The position numbers and the translations under genes are program-made. Below, piece by piece: positions 1 through 7,658 of a DNA stretch of 64,000 bases. Position 1 is the first letter of the stretch; the number at the start of each line of letters is the position of its first letter. The notes beneath the pieces were generated by a model, which saw only the letters and a program-made list of their open reading frames with translations, was not told the origin of the DNA and ran no database searches. The stretch lies in contig NZ_CP096034.1 in the NCBI RefSeq assembly GCF_023115465.1, positions 2,666,001-2,730,000 on the forward strand. The letters run 5' to 3'. This DNA is from Gottfriedia acidiceleris. GTDB taxonomy: Bacteria > Bacillota > Bacilli > Bacillales > Bacillaceae_G.

Positions 1-761
1 AATTCTCGCATACCTGGTGTATCGATGACCATTCCGCCAGATGGTAGGAAAAATAATTCGCGGTGTGTTGTTGTGTGTTTACCACGATCGTCACCTTCAC
101 GTACGTCCTGTGTTATTTGAATTACTTCACCGATTAGCGCGTTTAATAATGTAGATTTACCAACACCTGAAGAACCAAGTAAAGAAACAGTCTTCCCTTC
201 TGAAATGAGCTGTTTCAGTTCTTCAATCCCTTCTCCATTTGTACTATTTACAGAATAAATCGGTACACCAAATGCAATCTCTTCAACTGCTGCAATTTTG
301 GTTGGTAAGTCAGTGCATAAATCTTTTTTTGTTAAAACAATAATTGGATTTGCTCCACTATCATAGGCAACTAGTAAATAACGTTCTAATCTTCTTATAT
401 TAAAATCGTTATTTAATGCCATTACTAAAAACACGTAATCTATATTAGCAGCTACTATTTGTTCTTCAGTTTTTTCTCCTGCAGATTGCCTTGAGAATTG
501 ACTTATTCTCGGCAATACCTTTTGGATAATTGCTTTGTTTTCACCTTTTAATGGTTCGATTACAACCCAATCTCCAACGGATGGATAATCACTTTTTACT
601 TTTGCTTGGAATTGAAATTTCCCAGAAACTTCACCAGTTAGTTCAGTTTCTCCATCATGCAATTTATAAATTTGTCTTTGTTCTGAAATTACTCTTGCAA
701 CTACAGTATTTTGATCCTTTTCTCCGAACGTTTCGTTCCAACCTAATTGTTTTAAATTCAT
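1..761 (-). CDS. rsgA: Ribosome small-subunit-dependent GTPase A (RsgA/YjeQ family), partial
   Basis: The frame is open from 761 to the window edge, giving about 253 residues; the C-terminal part, where the family's zinc-binding domain lies, is outside the window. An N-terminal OB-fold-like region is followed by the circularly permuted G motifs typical of RsgA: TKKD (G4), then the P-loop GSSGVGKST, then DTPG (G3). The family acts late in 30S subunit maturation. The ATG at 761 has the ribosome site GGAGG just upstream (767-771), and this site can pair with an upstream segment, see the leader features at 763-860. The N-terminus resembles the second RsgA copy that some Bacillus carry rather than the prkC-linked one; that is an impression, not an alignment. 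Confidence 0.93.
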   Translation of the reverse strand, partial: MNLKQLGWNETFGEKDQNTVVARVISEQRQIYKLHDGETELTGEVSGKFQFQAKVKSDYPSVGDWVVIEPLKGENKAIIQKVLPRISQFSRQSAGEKTEEQIVAANIDYVFLVMALNNDFNIRRLERYLLVAYDSGANPIIVLTKKDLCTDLPTKIAAVEEIAFGVPIYSVNSTNGEGIEELKQLISEGKTVSLLGSSGVGKSTLLNALIGEVIQITQDVREGDDRGKHTTTHRELFFLPSGGMVIDTPGMRE

Positions 762-762
762 T

Positions 763-816
763 TTGTCCTCCAATTATATAAGGACAATAATGAAGATTTA
801 CTCCATTTTTTGTCCT
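763..816 (-). promoter_or_regulatory. Mutually exclusive hairpins masking the rsgA ribosome site
   Basis: On the transcript the order is AGGACAA (810-816), TTGTCCT (781-787), AGGACAA (763-769). The middle segment can pair with either flank over 7 bp. Pairing with the last segment buries the GGAGG of rsgA in a stem with an 11-nt loop. Pairing with the first leaves it free. The first segment lies inside the leader ORF at 798-860. The arrangement looks like translational attenuation; which state is repressive is inferred, not shown. Confidence 0.5.
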
Positions 817-860
817 CTATTATTTACCCTCTTCTGAACTAAATTAATTAACTTTCCCAT
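798..860 (-). CDS. Possible 20-residue leader peptide upstream of rsgA
   Basis: ATG at 860 to TAA at 798-800 encodes 20 residues, beginning MGKLINLVQK and ending GQKME. A GGAG at 869-872 sits 8 nt before the ATG, an ideal ribosome site. The last codons lie on the first arm of the alternative hairpins that cover the rsgA start, so ribosomes on this ORF would change which hairpin forms. No database family is recognised. It could be a chance ORF, but the ribosome site plus hairpin geometry favours a real leader. Confidence 0.5.
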   Translation of the reverse strand: MGKLINLVQKRVNNRGQKME

Positions 861-968
861 ATTCATCACTCCGTTTCATATATAGTACTTTTAGTATATC
901 CAAATTTTAGAAAATCGTCCATATGAATTGATTGAATATTAAAAAAGGACAAAACATTCTATTTTTAT

Positions 969-985
969 TTCGACATATTTTGACA
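969..985 (-). promoter_or_regulatory. Spo0A-box pair, distal
   Basis: TTCGACA at 969-975 is an exact reverse copy of the 0A box TGTCGAA. TTTGACA at 979-985 has one mismatch and lies exactly 10 bp on, the helical phasing of tandem 0A boxes. It lies about 460 bp from dtpT, so its target is unclear. Confidence 0.35.
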
Positions 986-1321
986 ATTCCCATTCTTTTG
1001 TTTAATTAAACTTTTATAATATTAAAGTAAAAAATAATAAAAACCCTTGAAATATTTCAAAAACTTATTATTATTTAAATATAGGTCTTTTTGTTTAGAC
1101 TGTACTAATACAGGTCAATCGACAAAGTCTAAAAATACTAGTTTAATAAGAAAAATCAGTATTGCAAGATTTGTCTGACAATATAAAAAACTTTACAGAA
1201 ATACGCTATTGTGTGTTATACTAAAATAGTAAATTGGTCCCAAGTTTTTTTGCGGATCTAGATAAAAAATTTAGTAGCATTGTTCTGTTGAAAAAAGTTA
1301 GAAATTTTTTTTAACTCAAAT

Positions 1322-1338
1322 TGTCGAAATTTGTTGAA
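1322..1338 (+). promoter_or_regulatory. Tandem Spo0A boxes at the dtpT promoter
   Basis: TGTCGAA at 1322-1328 matches the 0A box exactly. TGTTGAA at 1332-1338 has one mismatch and is 10 bp away in the same orientation. The pair overlaps the -35 region of the dtpT promoter, which would suit direct control by Spo0A~P during the transition to sporulation. Confidence 0.5.
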
Positions 1339-1360
1339 TTCGGAAATTATTTTTTATAGT
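1331..1360 (+). promoter_or_regulatory. Probable sigma-A promoter of dtpT
   Basis: TTGTTG (1331-1336), an 18-bp spacer and TATAGT (1355-1360), about 90 bp before the start codon. Confidence 0.45.
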
Positions 1361-1448
1361 AAATTGACAGAATAGTATATGAATTGACGACAATAAATAT
1401 TCATACAGAAAATTACACAAAATAGCACTAATGAGGGAGGAATTTTGA

Positions 1449-2843
1449 ATGAGCGTAGCAGCAAAACAAAACGTTTCATCAAACGAGCAAAATCAAAAAA
1501 CGAAACACCCACCTGGCCTTTACTTACTTTTTGCAACTGAGGCTTGGGAGCGCTTTAGTTATTATGGAATGCGTGCACTTTTAGTTCTTTACTTAACAAC
1601 TTCAGTAGTTCAAGGTGGACTAGGATTTAAAGATGCTTGGGCACTACAACTTTATGGATTATTTACTGGATTAGTATATTTCACTCCAATCATTGGTGGT
1701 TGGATTACAGATAATTTCCTTGCAAAGCGTGCTGCGATAACACTTGGTGGTATTATTATGGCAGCTGGTAATATCGCATTATTCGGTATTCATTCTTCAA
1801 CAGGTTTATATCTTGGTTTAATTTTAATGATTATCGGTAATGGTTTCTTCAAGCCAAACATTTCAACAATTGTTGGTGAACTTTATGAAGGAGATGACCC
1901 ACGTCGTGATGGTGCATTCACAATCTTCTACATGGGTATCAACTTAGGTGCATTCTTTGCTCCACTTGTTACTGGTTACTTAGCACAAACTTTATTTATG
2001 TCAAAAAATGCTGCTGGCGATGATTTATTCGGTTACCGTTATGGTTTCTTAGCAGCTGCAATCGGTATGATTATTGGTCAAATTATTTTCAACTTATTAG
2101 CATCAAAATATCTTGGTGACTTAGGTACAAAACCTAATGCAAAAGTTGTGAAAGAGGGTAACAGCGCTTCAGTTAAGGATATCCCTCTTACTAAAAAAGA
2201 AAAACAACGTACTACTGTTATCTTTATCTTAGCTGCATTCGTAGTATTTTTCTGGGCTGGATTTGAACAAGCTGGTTCATCATTAACACTTTATACTGAG
2301 CGTTTCTTAGATCTTAAAGTTGGAAGCTTCAATGTACCATCTGCATGGTTCCAATCTGTTAACCCATTATTCATTATGCTTTTCGCTCCTGTTCTTTCTA
2401 TGATCTGGATTAAAATGGCAAGAAATGGTAAAAACATTAGCGTTCCTGCGAAAATGGCAATGGGTCTTATCCTATTAGGTGTTGGTTTCGCATTCACAAT
2501 TATGGCAGTTATGAAAACAGGTTCTGATCCAAATCATATTACTGTAAAAGCAAACATGTTATTCATGGTTATGACATATTTCTTCCATACAATTGCTGAA
2601 TTAGTACTTTCACCAGTTGGGTTATCAGCAGTATCTCGTTATGCACCTGCTAAACTTGCTTCATTATTAATGGGTGTATGGTTATCATCAAGTTTCATTG
2701 CAAACTTAGTTGGTGGTCAATTAGCTGCATTTACAACAACTCTTGGAATGTTACAAGTATTCTTAGCAGTAGGTGGAGCAGCAATCGTTGCAGGTTTAAT
2801 CTTACTTGCTTTATCACCAAAACTTGCAAAAATGTTAGACTAA
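1449..2843 (+). CDS. dtpT: Proton-dependent oligopeptide transporter (POT/PTR2 family)
   Basis: The 464-residue membrane protein belongs to the POT branch of the major facilitator superfamily and imports di- and tripeptides with protons across the cytoplasmic membrane. The ExxER signature lies at residues 31-35, followed by FSYYG at 36-40. The second PTR2 signature, FYMGINLGAFFAPL, is near residue 160. About 12-14 hydrophobic helices can be seen across the full length, matching the family. The ATG at 1449 follows GGGAGGAA. It stands alone between its own promoter and a strong terminator at 2856-2886. Tandem Spo0A-like boxes at the promoter suggest growth-phase control. Family assignment is secure; substrate range is inferred. 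Confidence 0.95.
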   Translation: MSVAAKQNVSSNEQNQKTKHPPGLYLLFATEAWERFSYYGMRALLVLYLTTSVVQGGLGFKDAWALQLYGLFTGLVYFTPIIGGWITDNFLAKRAAITLGGIIMAAGNIALFGIHSSTGLYLGLILMIIGNGFFKPNISTIVGELYEGDDPRRDGAFTIFYMGINLGAFFAPLVTGYLAQTLFMSKNAAGDDLFGYRYGFLAAAIGMIIGQIIFNLLASKYLGDLGTKPNAKVVKEGNSASVKDIPLTKKEKQRTTVIFILAAFVVFFWAGFEQAGSSLTLYTERFLDLKVGSFNVPSAWFQSVNPLFIMLFAPVLSMIWIKMARNGKNISVPAKMAMGLILLGVGFAFTIMAVMKTGSDPNHITVKANMLFMVMTYFFHTIAELVLSPVGLSAVSRYAPAKLASLLMGVWLSSSFIANLVGGQLAAFTTTLGMLQVFLAVGGAAIVAGLILLALSPKLAKMLD

Positions 2844-2855
2844 TTACAAAATTAA

Positions 2856-2886
2856 AAGAACTCGATATGATCGAGTTCTTTTTTTA
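2856..2886 (+). terminator. Rho-independent terminator after dtpT
   Basis: An 11-bp perfect stem (AAGAACTCGAT with ATCGAGTTCTT, 3-nt loop) precedes a T run. A-rich sequence on the other side lets it also serve dut on the minus strand. Confidence 0.9.
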
Positions 2887-2897
2887 TTTCTGCATTT

Positions 2898-3347
2898 TTA
2901 TTTGCCAGTACTTCCAAAACCACTAACTCGTTCTTCCCCTGCGAAATCATCATCAGCTAATAAGAACTTTTGGAAAACAGCTTGTCCAATTCTCTCACCT
3001 TTTTGAATGATCACAGGCTCCTTCGAAACATTTATTAATTGCATCATGATATGGCCATCGTTTGAAGGATTGCTATAGTAGTCTGAATCAATAACCCCTA
3101 CCCCATTTCCTTTCATTAAACCTTTCTTTAACGGTGTAGACGAGCGTACAAATAATGCTAAAAATTCGTCTTTTTGCATATACGCTTTTAATCCTGTACC
3201 AACAAGTTTGATCTCGTTTGGATTTATAATTGTCTCTTCAATACATTCGATATCATATCCAGCTGCATGAGTAGTTGCTCTTTTTGGTAGATTCACTCCA
3301 CAATTTTCGAATCCTTTTGCTATTTCAAAACCTCTTATTTTTTCCAA
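2898..3347 (-). CDS. dut: dUTP diphosphatase (trimeric dUTPase family)
   Basis: This hydrolyses dUTP to dUMP and pyrophosphate, keeping uracil out of DNA and feeding thymidylate synthesis. All five motifs of the homotrimeric family are visible in order in the 149 residues: AGYDIE (about 29-34), RSSTPLKKG (about 67-75), GVIDSDYYSNPSNDG (about 83-97), KGERIGQAVF, and C-terminal RVSGFGSTG. A TTG start at 3347 is chosen because AAAGGGTG lies 6 nt upstream; the in-frame GTG 9 nt earlier overlaps that ribosome site. The copy resembles the YncF/YosS type of Bacillus. It is a single gene. Confidence 0.93.
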   Translation of the reverse strand: MEKIRGFEIAKGFENCGVNLPKRATTHAAGYDIECIEETIINPNEIKLVGTGLKAYMQKDEFLALFVRSSTPLKKGLMKGNGVGVIDSDYYSNPSNDGHIMMQLINVSKEPVIIQKGERIGQAVFQKFLLADDDFAGEERVSGFGSTGK

Positions 3348-3429
3348 AACTTTCACCCTTTACCATTTAATCCATTTCTAGTGTAACATAGATATTTTCA
3401 TAATGATAAAATTATTATAGAACGTAAAA

Positions 3430-3461
3430 AAGAGGCTGTCTTTCTAAACAGACAGCCTCTT
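3430..3461 (-). terminator. Terminator of the double-GNAT gene
   Basis: An 11-bp perfect stem (GAGGCTGTC core) is followed on the minus strand by a run of T. Confidence 0.85.
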
Positions 3462-3466
3462 ACAAA

Positions 3467-4291
3467 TTATTGACTAATTTTATAATAATCTTGAGTGTTA
3501 TATTGTCTAAATCCACAATCGATATATAATTTCTTCGCGTTACTATTTTCTAGGGCAACTTCTAAATGAATTTCGTTTCCAATCTCGTTTTCTTTTTGAA
3601 TGGTTTGGAGTAATGCATTTTTTCCATATCCCCTACCTTGGTATTCTGGAAGTATTGCAAATCCATAAATCCAACTCTCATTATTTTCTCGTAGCAAACT
3701 CATTTTACCAATTTTTTCATCATTTACTTCTATTATAAATAAATCACGATCTGGTTCATTTAAAATACGTTGATTGTACTTCTTTGCATCACTATTTTCA
3801 AATCCAAAACATACAACATCTAAATTTGAAATAAATGCGAAATCTAATTGCTCTGCTTTCGTGAATTTAACGATTGGTGTAAATTCTTTTACCACTTGGT
3901 TTTTCCAAACCATTTGATATTCAGAAAATGAATAGTTACATTTATTTTGATTTCGAATAAATCCTTTCGCTGATGCTGAAGCTTCAGGAGCATTTAATAA
4001 AATGGTAGTGGTAGGAGCTATTGAATTAAGTGCTTCATTTAACAAACTAGAAAAAATTCCTTTTCGTCGATAATCTGGATGAACCATACCGCAGATTTCA
4101 ACTTTTTCTCCAAAGTAGTAAGTCGCTAAAAATCCAACTAATTGATTTTCTTCATAGTGAAAGAAATCTTCTTTTATATCTTTTCTTCGATTTCTTAACA
4201 TTTCCCAGTTTAACTTTAAAGTTATTTCATCAAATTTTTCACATGTTTCTTGTAGTATGTTAATTTCGTTTAATTGTTTTTCTGTCATCAT
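3467..4291 (-). CDS. Tandem GNAT-fold N-acetyltransferase
   Basis: Two GNAT modules can be recognised in about 274 residues. The N-terminal one has the acetyl-CoA loop VHPDYRRKGIFSSLL near residue 75. The C-terminal one has LPEYQGRGYGKNALL near residue 215, where R/QxxGxG/A is the motif A signature. The second domain looks the more canonical. The acceptor substrate cannot be told from sequence. Start M at 4291 is preferred because AAGGTGG lies 5 nt upstream; a GTG three codons earlier is possible. It is monocistronic, with a terminator right after the stop. Confidence 0.85.
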   Translation of the reverse strand: MMTEKQLNEINILQETCEKFDEITLKLNWEMLRNRRKDIKEDFFHYEENQLVGFLATYYFGEKVEICGMVHPDYRRKGIFSSLLNEALNSIAPTTTILLNAPEASASAKGFIRNQNKCNYSFSEYQMVWKNQVVKEFTPIVKFTKAEQLDFAFISNLDVVCFGFENSDAKKYNQRILNEPDRDLFIIEVNDEKIGKMSLLRENNESWIYGFAILPEYQGRGYGKNALLQTIQKENEIGNEIHLEVALENSNAKKLYIDCGFRQYNTQDYYKISQ

Positions 4292-4384
4292 ATTTTCCAC
4301 CTTCTTACACTACTTCGCTTAGTCCCTTTAGAGTTATTCAGCAAAAAAGCATTTCTTCCTTTATTGAGATTCCATTAATCGAAA

Positions 4385-5449
4385 TCAATTACTATTTATT
4401 TCTTCAAGAAGTAGATCAAGTGCATAACTTTGATTCGATGATTTCATTTTGGTAATGAAAAAGTCCTTTTTAGTTTGAAGTTCTTCTATTGATTCTTGAA
4501 GTGATTTTTTCGTTAAATCCTCTTCTTCCAGCATTAATGCAAAGCCTTTTTCTTTAAAAGAATTTGCATTTACTATTTGGTCTCCCCTACTTTGATTTTT
4601 CGTAAGTGGGATGATTAACATCGGTTTATGTAACGCTAAAAATTCAAATATAGCATTTGACCCACCTCTTGTGAGAATCATTTGAGATGCGGCCAATACA
4701 TCTGCTAGCTCGTCGTGTACATATTCAAATTGCTTATATCCTTGAATATTTTTTAAACTTTCATCAACATTTCCTTTTCCACATAGATGGACAATCTGGT
4801 ACTTTTTCGTTAGATCTTGTAATGATTCTCTAACAGTTTCATTGATTTTTTTTGCTCCTAAACTTCCACCCATAATTGTTAATATTGGTATATAGCTTTT
4901 AAAATTAAGGAATTGTAAGCCCTTTTGCCTTGAGCCATTTAATAGTTCTTTTCTTATAGGTGAACCAATAACTGTTGTTTTATTTTTTGGAAAATAATTT
5001 TTTGCTTCTTCAAATGACGTAAAAATTTTTGTAGCAAATCGCTGAGAAATTTTATTTGCAAGTCCTGGGGTCATATCACTTTCATGAATAAAAATTGGAA
5101 TTTTCAATGTGCTAGCAGCAATGATTACTGGTACAGAAACAAAGCCACCCTTTGAAAAAACTAAACTTGGCTTAATTTTTTTTAATACTTTTCTGGCGTC
5201 AAGACAGCCTTTTATTACTCGAAACAGGTCAATAATATTTTCAAAATCTATATATCGTCTTAATTTTCCGCTTGAAATCCCGTAATAAGGTAATTCAATT
5301 TTATTTATTAGTTCCTTTTCAATTCCTTTTTTTGATCCAATATAATGGATATCCCAATCATTTTTATTTAATTCATTTATAATGGCGATATTTGGTGTTA
5401 CATGCCCCGCAGAGCCCCCACCGGTAAATACTATTGTTTTCTTAGACAT
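4385..5449 (-). CDS. murG: MurG-type UDP-GlcNAc glycosyltransferase, orphan copy
   Basis: At 354 residues this matches the usual MurG length. It has the N-terminal glycine-rich loop GGGSAGHVTPN (about residues 10-20), the HESDMTPGLANK segment (about 122-133), MGGSLGAKKINE at the C-terminal domain, and TRGGSNAIFEFLAL, the UDP-GlcNAc-binding signature. MurG transfers GlcNAc to undecaprenyl-pyrophosphoryl-MurNAc-pentapeptide (lipid I to lipid II) at the inner face of the membrane. No other dcw genes are nearby, so this is probably a second, dispersed copy, as some Bacillus carry. Whether it acts in vegetative wall, cortex or another glycolipid pathway is unknown. Confidence 0.88.
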   Translation of the reverse strand: MSKKTIVFTGGGSAGHVTPNIAIINELNKNDWDIHYIGSKKGIEKELINKIELPYYGISSGKLRRYIDFENIIDLFRVIKGCLDARKVLKKIKPSLVFSKGGFVSVPVIIAASTLKIPIFIHESDMTPGLANKISQRFATKIFTSFEEAKNYFPKNKTTVIGSPIRKELLNGSRQKGLQFLNFKSYIPILTIMGGSLGAKKINETVRESLQDLTKKYQIVHLCGKGNVDESLKNIQGYKQFEYVHDELADVLAASQMILTRGGSNAIFEFLALHKPMLIIPLTKNQSRGDQIVNANSFKEKGFALMLEEEDLTKKSLQESIEELQTKKDFFITKMKSSNQSYALDLLLEEINSN

Positions 5450-5808
5450 ATTAACTCCAATCTATTTTCTTTTTCAATTCCCAAATTTTTAAAGTCCATA
5501 CTGGGACCAAAATAGCCTACTATAATATTTTAATCTCCCAAAAATTTTAACTCTCTATTTTTTCTCAATTTTATATCTTTATGTACCTTCATAGCTAAAA
5601 AATGCATAATTAGGCAAAGTATTCCCTTCATAAATTCACCAAATCAGAGTGTATTTCCTTTAAAAAGTAAAAATGCATTACTTCTTTTTTTAGAAGTAAT
5701 GCATTTTCTCTGTTGTAAAATATGTGTACCTTACACCATGTTCACTGGCTAAATGTATCGAATGGATAGCGACTTCGCTCCAAAATCAATAAAATAAATC
5801 AAACGAGC
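5450..5808. other. Intergenic region between murG and the histidine-rich gene
   Basis: This AT-rich region of about 360 bp has no credible ORF. The only structure seen is the strong hairpin at 5670-5707. Confidence 0.5.
5670..5707 (-). terminator. Strong hairpin terminator
   Basis: A 16-bp perfect stem (AAAATGCATTACTTCT and its complement) with a 6-nt loop. On the minus strand it is followed by TTTTTACTTTTT, about 100 nt after the stop of the histidine-rich gene. Confidence 0.75.
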
Positions 5809-6648
5809 CTATCTTTTATCGTTAGGATCTACTTCAAACCATTCAGACATCGATAAGTTGGTAGTAGAGTCTTCCCAATCATCAATTGATAAATCAGAAA
5901 AATCCGTTTCTAATAATTGTTCAGATGTCTTCTTTTCATTAGAGACGTTACCATGATTGTTATGTTGGTGTTGTTCTTCATTATGATTTGTAAAATCATA
6001 AGTTAATTCCGAATAATTTTTTTCATTAAAACTAGTTAATCCAGTTACTAGACCGCTCGATTTACTTTCGTCCATTGTACTTGCAGAATACTGGTTTATA
6101 TTTTCTATATTTTGATTATTATACTTTTTCCTATTAGCTACTCTTGAGTTATGCTGCTTTTCCTCAAAAAGGTCTTGATGCTCTTGTTGTTGATGGTCTT
6201 CATGCTTATGATGTTCATGATTTTCATGATGCTCTTTATGACCTTCGTGCTTTGGTTCAAAAATACTTGCTGAAAATTCCTCCACATTATGTATTAGATT
6301 TTCAGCCCAATTAGGATGATCAGGATGGTGTTCATGACCTTTTTGATGCTTTTGATGTCTGTTTTGCTCATCATGTTCATGATGCTCGTTATGCTGGTGA
6401 TTTCCTTTATTATGATCTATATTGTGATGTGAGTTTAATTCATTTTCACTGTTAATCATGGATAGTGTAGTTTTTAATTCTTTTTCTATATTCACAATTT
6501 GATGGTCAAAATTATGTAATTGCTTTTTAATTTCTTCCATATGAGACTCTATTTCATCTATTCTTTTGTTAACCTTATGCAAATTTTTTTGATGTTCATT
6601 TTTTTTCAAATCAAATTGCTCTAATAATTTATCAAATGAAAGATCCAT
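5809..6648 (-). CDS. Histidine-rich protein with N-terminal coiled coil, function unknown
   Basis: This 279-residue protein is not recognised as a known family. Residues 1 to about 60 are charged and heptad-like (MDLSFDKLLEQFDLKK onward), consistent with a coiled coil. Residues from about 75 to 160 are extremely rich in His, Glu, Lys and Gln with many HEH, HHEH and HKH patterns. The C-terminal 100 residues are acidic and Ser/Thr/Asn-rich. No signal peptide or membrane helix is seen, so it should be cytosolic or in the spore. Start M at 6648 follows TAGGTGAG; a GTG three codons upstream lacks a ribosome site. Metal binding or a spore-coat or crust role is plausible but unproven. Confidence 0.7.
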   Translation of the reverse strand: MDLSFDKLLEQFDLKKNEHQKNLHKVNKRIDEIESHMEEIKKQLHNFDHQIVNIEKELKTTLSMINSENELNSHHNIDHNKGNHQHNEHHEHDEQNRHQKHQKGHEHHPDHPNWAENLIHNVEEFSASIFEPKHEGHKEHHENHEHHKHEDHQQQEHQDLFEEKQHNSRVANRKKYNNQNIENINQYSASTMDESKSSGLVTGLTSFNEKNYSELTYDFTNHNEEQHQHNNHGNVSNEKKTSEQLLETDFSDLSIDDWEDSTTNLSMSEWFEVDPNDKR

Positions 6649-6750
6649 TTTTCTCACCTATTTCGTTTTTTAATATTATGTGTAAATCCACTGTATCCAA
6701 ATCCTATTTAATGTAAAATTAACATTAATCGTAGTTGAATTTGTAAAATA

Positions 6751-6777
6751 CAAAAGGGACTCCTTTTAGAAGTCCCA
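6751..6777 (-). terminator. Terminator of the acyl-CoA operon
   Basis: GGGACT/AGTCCC-based hairpin followed on the minus strand by TTTTGTATTTT, just after the stop of the last MaoC gene. Confidence 0.75.
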
Positions 6778-6790
6778 ATTAGAAACAGTA

Positions 6791-7195
6791 TCATTCATAT
6801 AATTTAAATAAAATTTTACCAGTAATAACCGTTACATCGTTCTGATTCTTTGCATTTACTTTAAAATGTAGTATATTTTCATCGACTTTATCAAGTGTTG
6901 AATTCAATGTGATGACATCATTTAGGAATACCATATTTTTGAATCTTATAGAGTAATTTTCAATAAAGCCAACTTCTAAAAAATCTGAAAAAAGCTTTGC
7001 TAAATTACCCATTGTCCACATGCCATGTGCAATAATTCCAGGTAAACCAGCCTTCTTTGCTTCCTCATCAATTGTATGAATAGGATTATAATCCCCTGAT
7101 GCTCCTGCGTATTTTATTAAATCAATTCGAGATACTGGTTCAAGTACGACAGGTTTCATCGAGTCGCCAATTTGTAAATCTAATAATACCGTCAT
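6791..7195 (-). CDS. MaoC-like hot-dog dehydratase
   Basis: The 134-residue protein has the R-hydratase/MaoC signature GDYNPIHTIDEEAKKAG at about residues 33-49, with the catalytic Asp/His pair in DYNPIH. Family members hydrate enoyl-CoAs or dehydrate 3-hydroxyacyl-CoAs with R stereochemistry. Its start overlaps the stop of the preceding MaoC-N gene by 4 bp, which implies translational coupling and suggests a heterodimeric enzyme, like split MaoC pairs (HadAB-type). It is the last gene of the eight-gene unit that begins at 12972. Confidence 0.85.
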   Translation of the reverse strand: MTVLLDLQIGDSMKPVVLEPVSRIDLIKYAGASGDYNPIHTIDEEAKKAGLPGIIAHGMWTMGNLAKLFSDFLEVGFIENYSIRFKNMVFLNDVITLNSTLDKVDENILHFKVNAKNQNDVTVITGKILFKLYE

Positions 7196-7641
7196 ACCGT
7201 TAACACCTTCCTAACCTCTTCAGTTATAATAACAACTGATTTAGTCGTAAAAATAATATTGCCTGCTTGATCTTCTCCGTTATCTGACAGTACTAGAAAC
7301 CCCATAAAGCCATGTCCACCACGTTTTTCATAATAGTCTTTTATCTCTGTATAACAATTAATGGTTTCACCAATTAAAAGTGGCCTTTTATATTCAAATG
7401 TTTGCTCACCATGAATTAGCCCAACATTAGGTAGGTTAAAATTCTCTATCTTCCCATAGTCAAATACTCTAGGAAATGTTGTTGGAGCAATATTTTGTCC
7501 ATATCTAGATTGTTTTCCGTATTCTTCATCAACATAAATCGGATGTAAATCCCCAATTGCTTCAGCAAATTTTTTCACAGCACTACTTTCTACAGTATTT
7601 TTTACTGATTTAGAGCGTTTACCAATAAACGATTTAAACAT
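7192..7641 (-). CDS. MaoC N-terminal-type hot-dog protein, partner of the next gene
   Basis: A protein of about 149 residues with the FAS1/MaoC-N dehydratase fold: AEAIGDLHPIYVDEEYGKQSRYG near residues 28-50, then a central RPLLIGETI strand. In such pairs one subunit carries the substrate tunnel and the other the catalytic residues. Start M at 7641 follows GAGGTGAA; the in-frame GTG three codons upstream lies in that ribosome site. The stop overlaps the start of the catalytic MaoC gene. An acyl-CoA hydratase role is inferred from family and operon. Confidence 0.8.
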   Translation of the reverse strand: MFKSFIGKRSKSVKNTVESSAVKKFAEAIGDLHPIYVDEEYGKQSRYGQNIAPTTFPRVFDYGKIENFNLPNVGLIHGEQTFEYKRPLLIGETINCYTEIKDYYEKRGGHGFMGFLVLSDNGEDQAGNIIFTTKSVVIITEEVRKVLTV

Positions 7642-7658
7642 TAAATTCACCTCATTTT

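Larger units (their letters stand above)
873..1448. other. Intergenic region with divergent promoters of rsgA and dtpT
   Basis: AT-rich, with no convincing protein gene. It holds two pairs of Spo0A-like boxes (969-985 and 1322-1338) and a probable sigma-A promoter at 1331-1360. A second promoter-like pair, TTTACA at 1192 and TATACT at 1217, has a long 19-bp spacer. Confidence 0.5.

Noticed and set aside
1192-1222. Promoter pair TTTACA/TATACT before dtpT
   Set aside because: The spacer is 19 bp and the site is far from the gene; the pair at 1331-1360 is preferred.
1354-1536. Minus-strand ORF of 60 codons over the dtpT start
   Set aside because: It covers the dtpT promoter and gene start, has no ribosome site and no recognisable family.
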